DNA of 11,856 nucleotides from positions 1 through 11,856 of the forward strand of contig JAQSWE010000046.1 of assembly GCA_029266795.1 (NCBI GenBank), given 5' to 3'. A model generated the notes under the pieces. The model saw nothing but the letters and a program-made list of their open reading frames with translations. It had not been told where the DNA came from and did not search any database. Positions within the stretch are counted from its first letter, which is position 1. Every line of letters starts with the position of its first letter. Of the stretch, positions 11,699 to 11,856 are shown piece by piece. Both the position numbers and the translations under genes were made by a program. This DNA comes from Alphaproteobacteria bacterium (GTDB lineage Bacteria > Pseudomonadota > Alphaproteobacteria > Micavibrionales > UBA2020).

Positions 11699-11856
11699 GC
11701 TTTTTCAGCAAAAGCCCCGAAAGCCTCGACCGTAGCCTGATCGCGGCGATCAAGGAAAACGATCTCGTGAAGGCGGAAAAGGCGCTCGAAAACGGCGCAA
11801 ACCCTAATTCCGAAATCTTGCCGCTGCTGCTTGCGATCAAGTTCCAGCGGGAGAAA
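11695..11856 (+). CDS. Ankyrin-type protein, third of the tandem array, 5' part only
   Basis: A GTG at 11695 overlaps the TGA of the preceding gene in the same GTGA arrangement. The frame is open to the last base of the window (54 codons). The visible part begins MSFFSKSPESLDRSLIAAIK, resembling the MSI(W/F)NKxDR leader of the two upstream proteins. It continues with an ankyrin first-repeat pattern, ENDLVKAEKALENGANPNSEI, then PLLLAIKF where the next repeat would start. This matches the first repeat of the upstream paralogues (LVAQGASVED, IRDGADVNG). The C-terminal end, and hence whether it has the shared module, lies outside the window. Confidence 0.8.
   Translation, partial: MSFFSKSPESLDRSLIAAIKENDLVKAEKALENGANPNSEILPLLLAIKFQREK

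Noticed and set aside
1..11856. Defence system, toxin-antitoxin pair, phage or transposon content
   Set aside because: No nuclease, helicase, reverse transcriptase, integrase, transposase or toxin motif was seen in any frame. The HTH gene has no toxin-like partner: its neighbours are phaZ and a GNAT-like gene of 244 aa, longer than GNAT toxins and without their usual antitoxin order.

Overview
The window looks like a piece of an alphaproteobacterial chromosome. The clues are the gene content (a Cys-nucleophile intracellular PHA depolymerase, a bacterial aromatic amino acid hydroxylase, a YqgE/AlgH protein and several ankyrin proteins), strong purine-rich ribosome binding sites, and a TTAA-N7-TTAA motif matching the CtrA box of that class. 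Genus is not decidable by eye. No rRNA, tRNA, CRISPR array, insertion sequence, integrase or phage gene was seen, so this appears to be resident chromosome carrying lineage-specific paralogue families rather than a mobile island.

Layout. (1) 2-616 is the 3' end of a low-complexity, repeat-rich, probably surface protein. It converges on a small secreted protein (684-980, minus) across a shared bidirectional terminator. (2) 1235-4454 is a plus-strand operon: two tandem GNAT-like paralogues, an M20D amidohydrolase, and a small membrane/coiled-coil protein, with gaps of 13, 11 and 1 nt. (3) 4464-7321 on the minus strand holds a 70-aa membrane protein, an ankyrin protein, a PHA depolymerase (phaZ) and a small helix-turn-helix protein. 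(4) 7407-8740 (plus) holds a third GNAT-like paralogue and a membrane-anchored YqgE/AlgH protein. It is transcribed divergently from the HTH gene and has a good extended -10 promoter. (5) phhA (8776-9696, minus) converges on region 4 through a second bidirectional terminator. (6) From 9867 to the right edge, at least three ankyrin genes run in tandem, coupled by GTGA start/stop overlaps. The first two share a conserved non-ankyrin C-terminal module.

Several start codons were moved inward from the longest open frame on the basis of ribosome binding sites: 4676, 6981, 7321 and 9696. The two least explained systems are the three-member GNAT-like family, whose C-terminal tail is conserved better than its acetyltransferase-like core, and the coupled ankyrin array with its shared C-terminal module. 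Functions for both are inference. phaZ, phhA, the M20D enzyme and the YqgE/AlgH assignment rest on recognisable family motifs.
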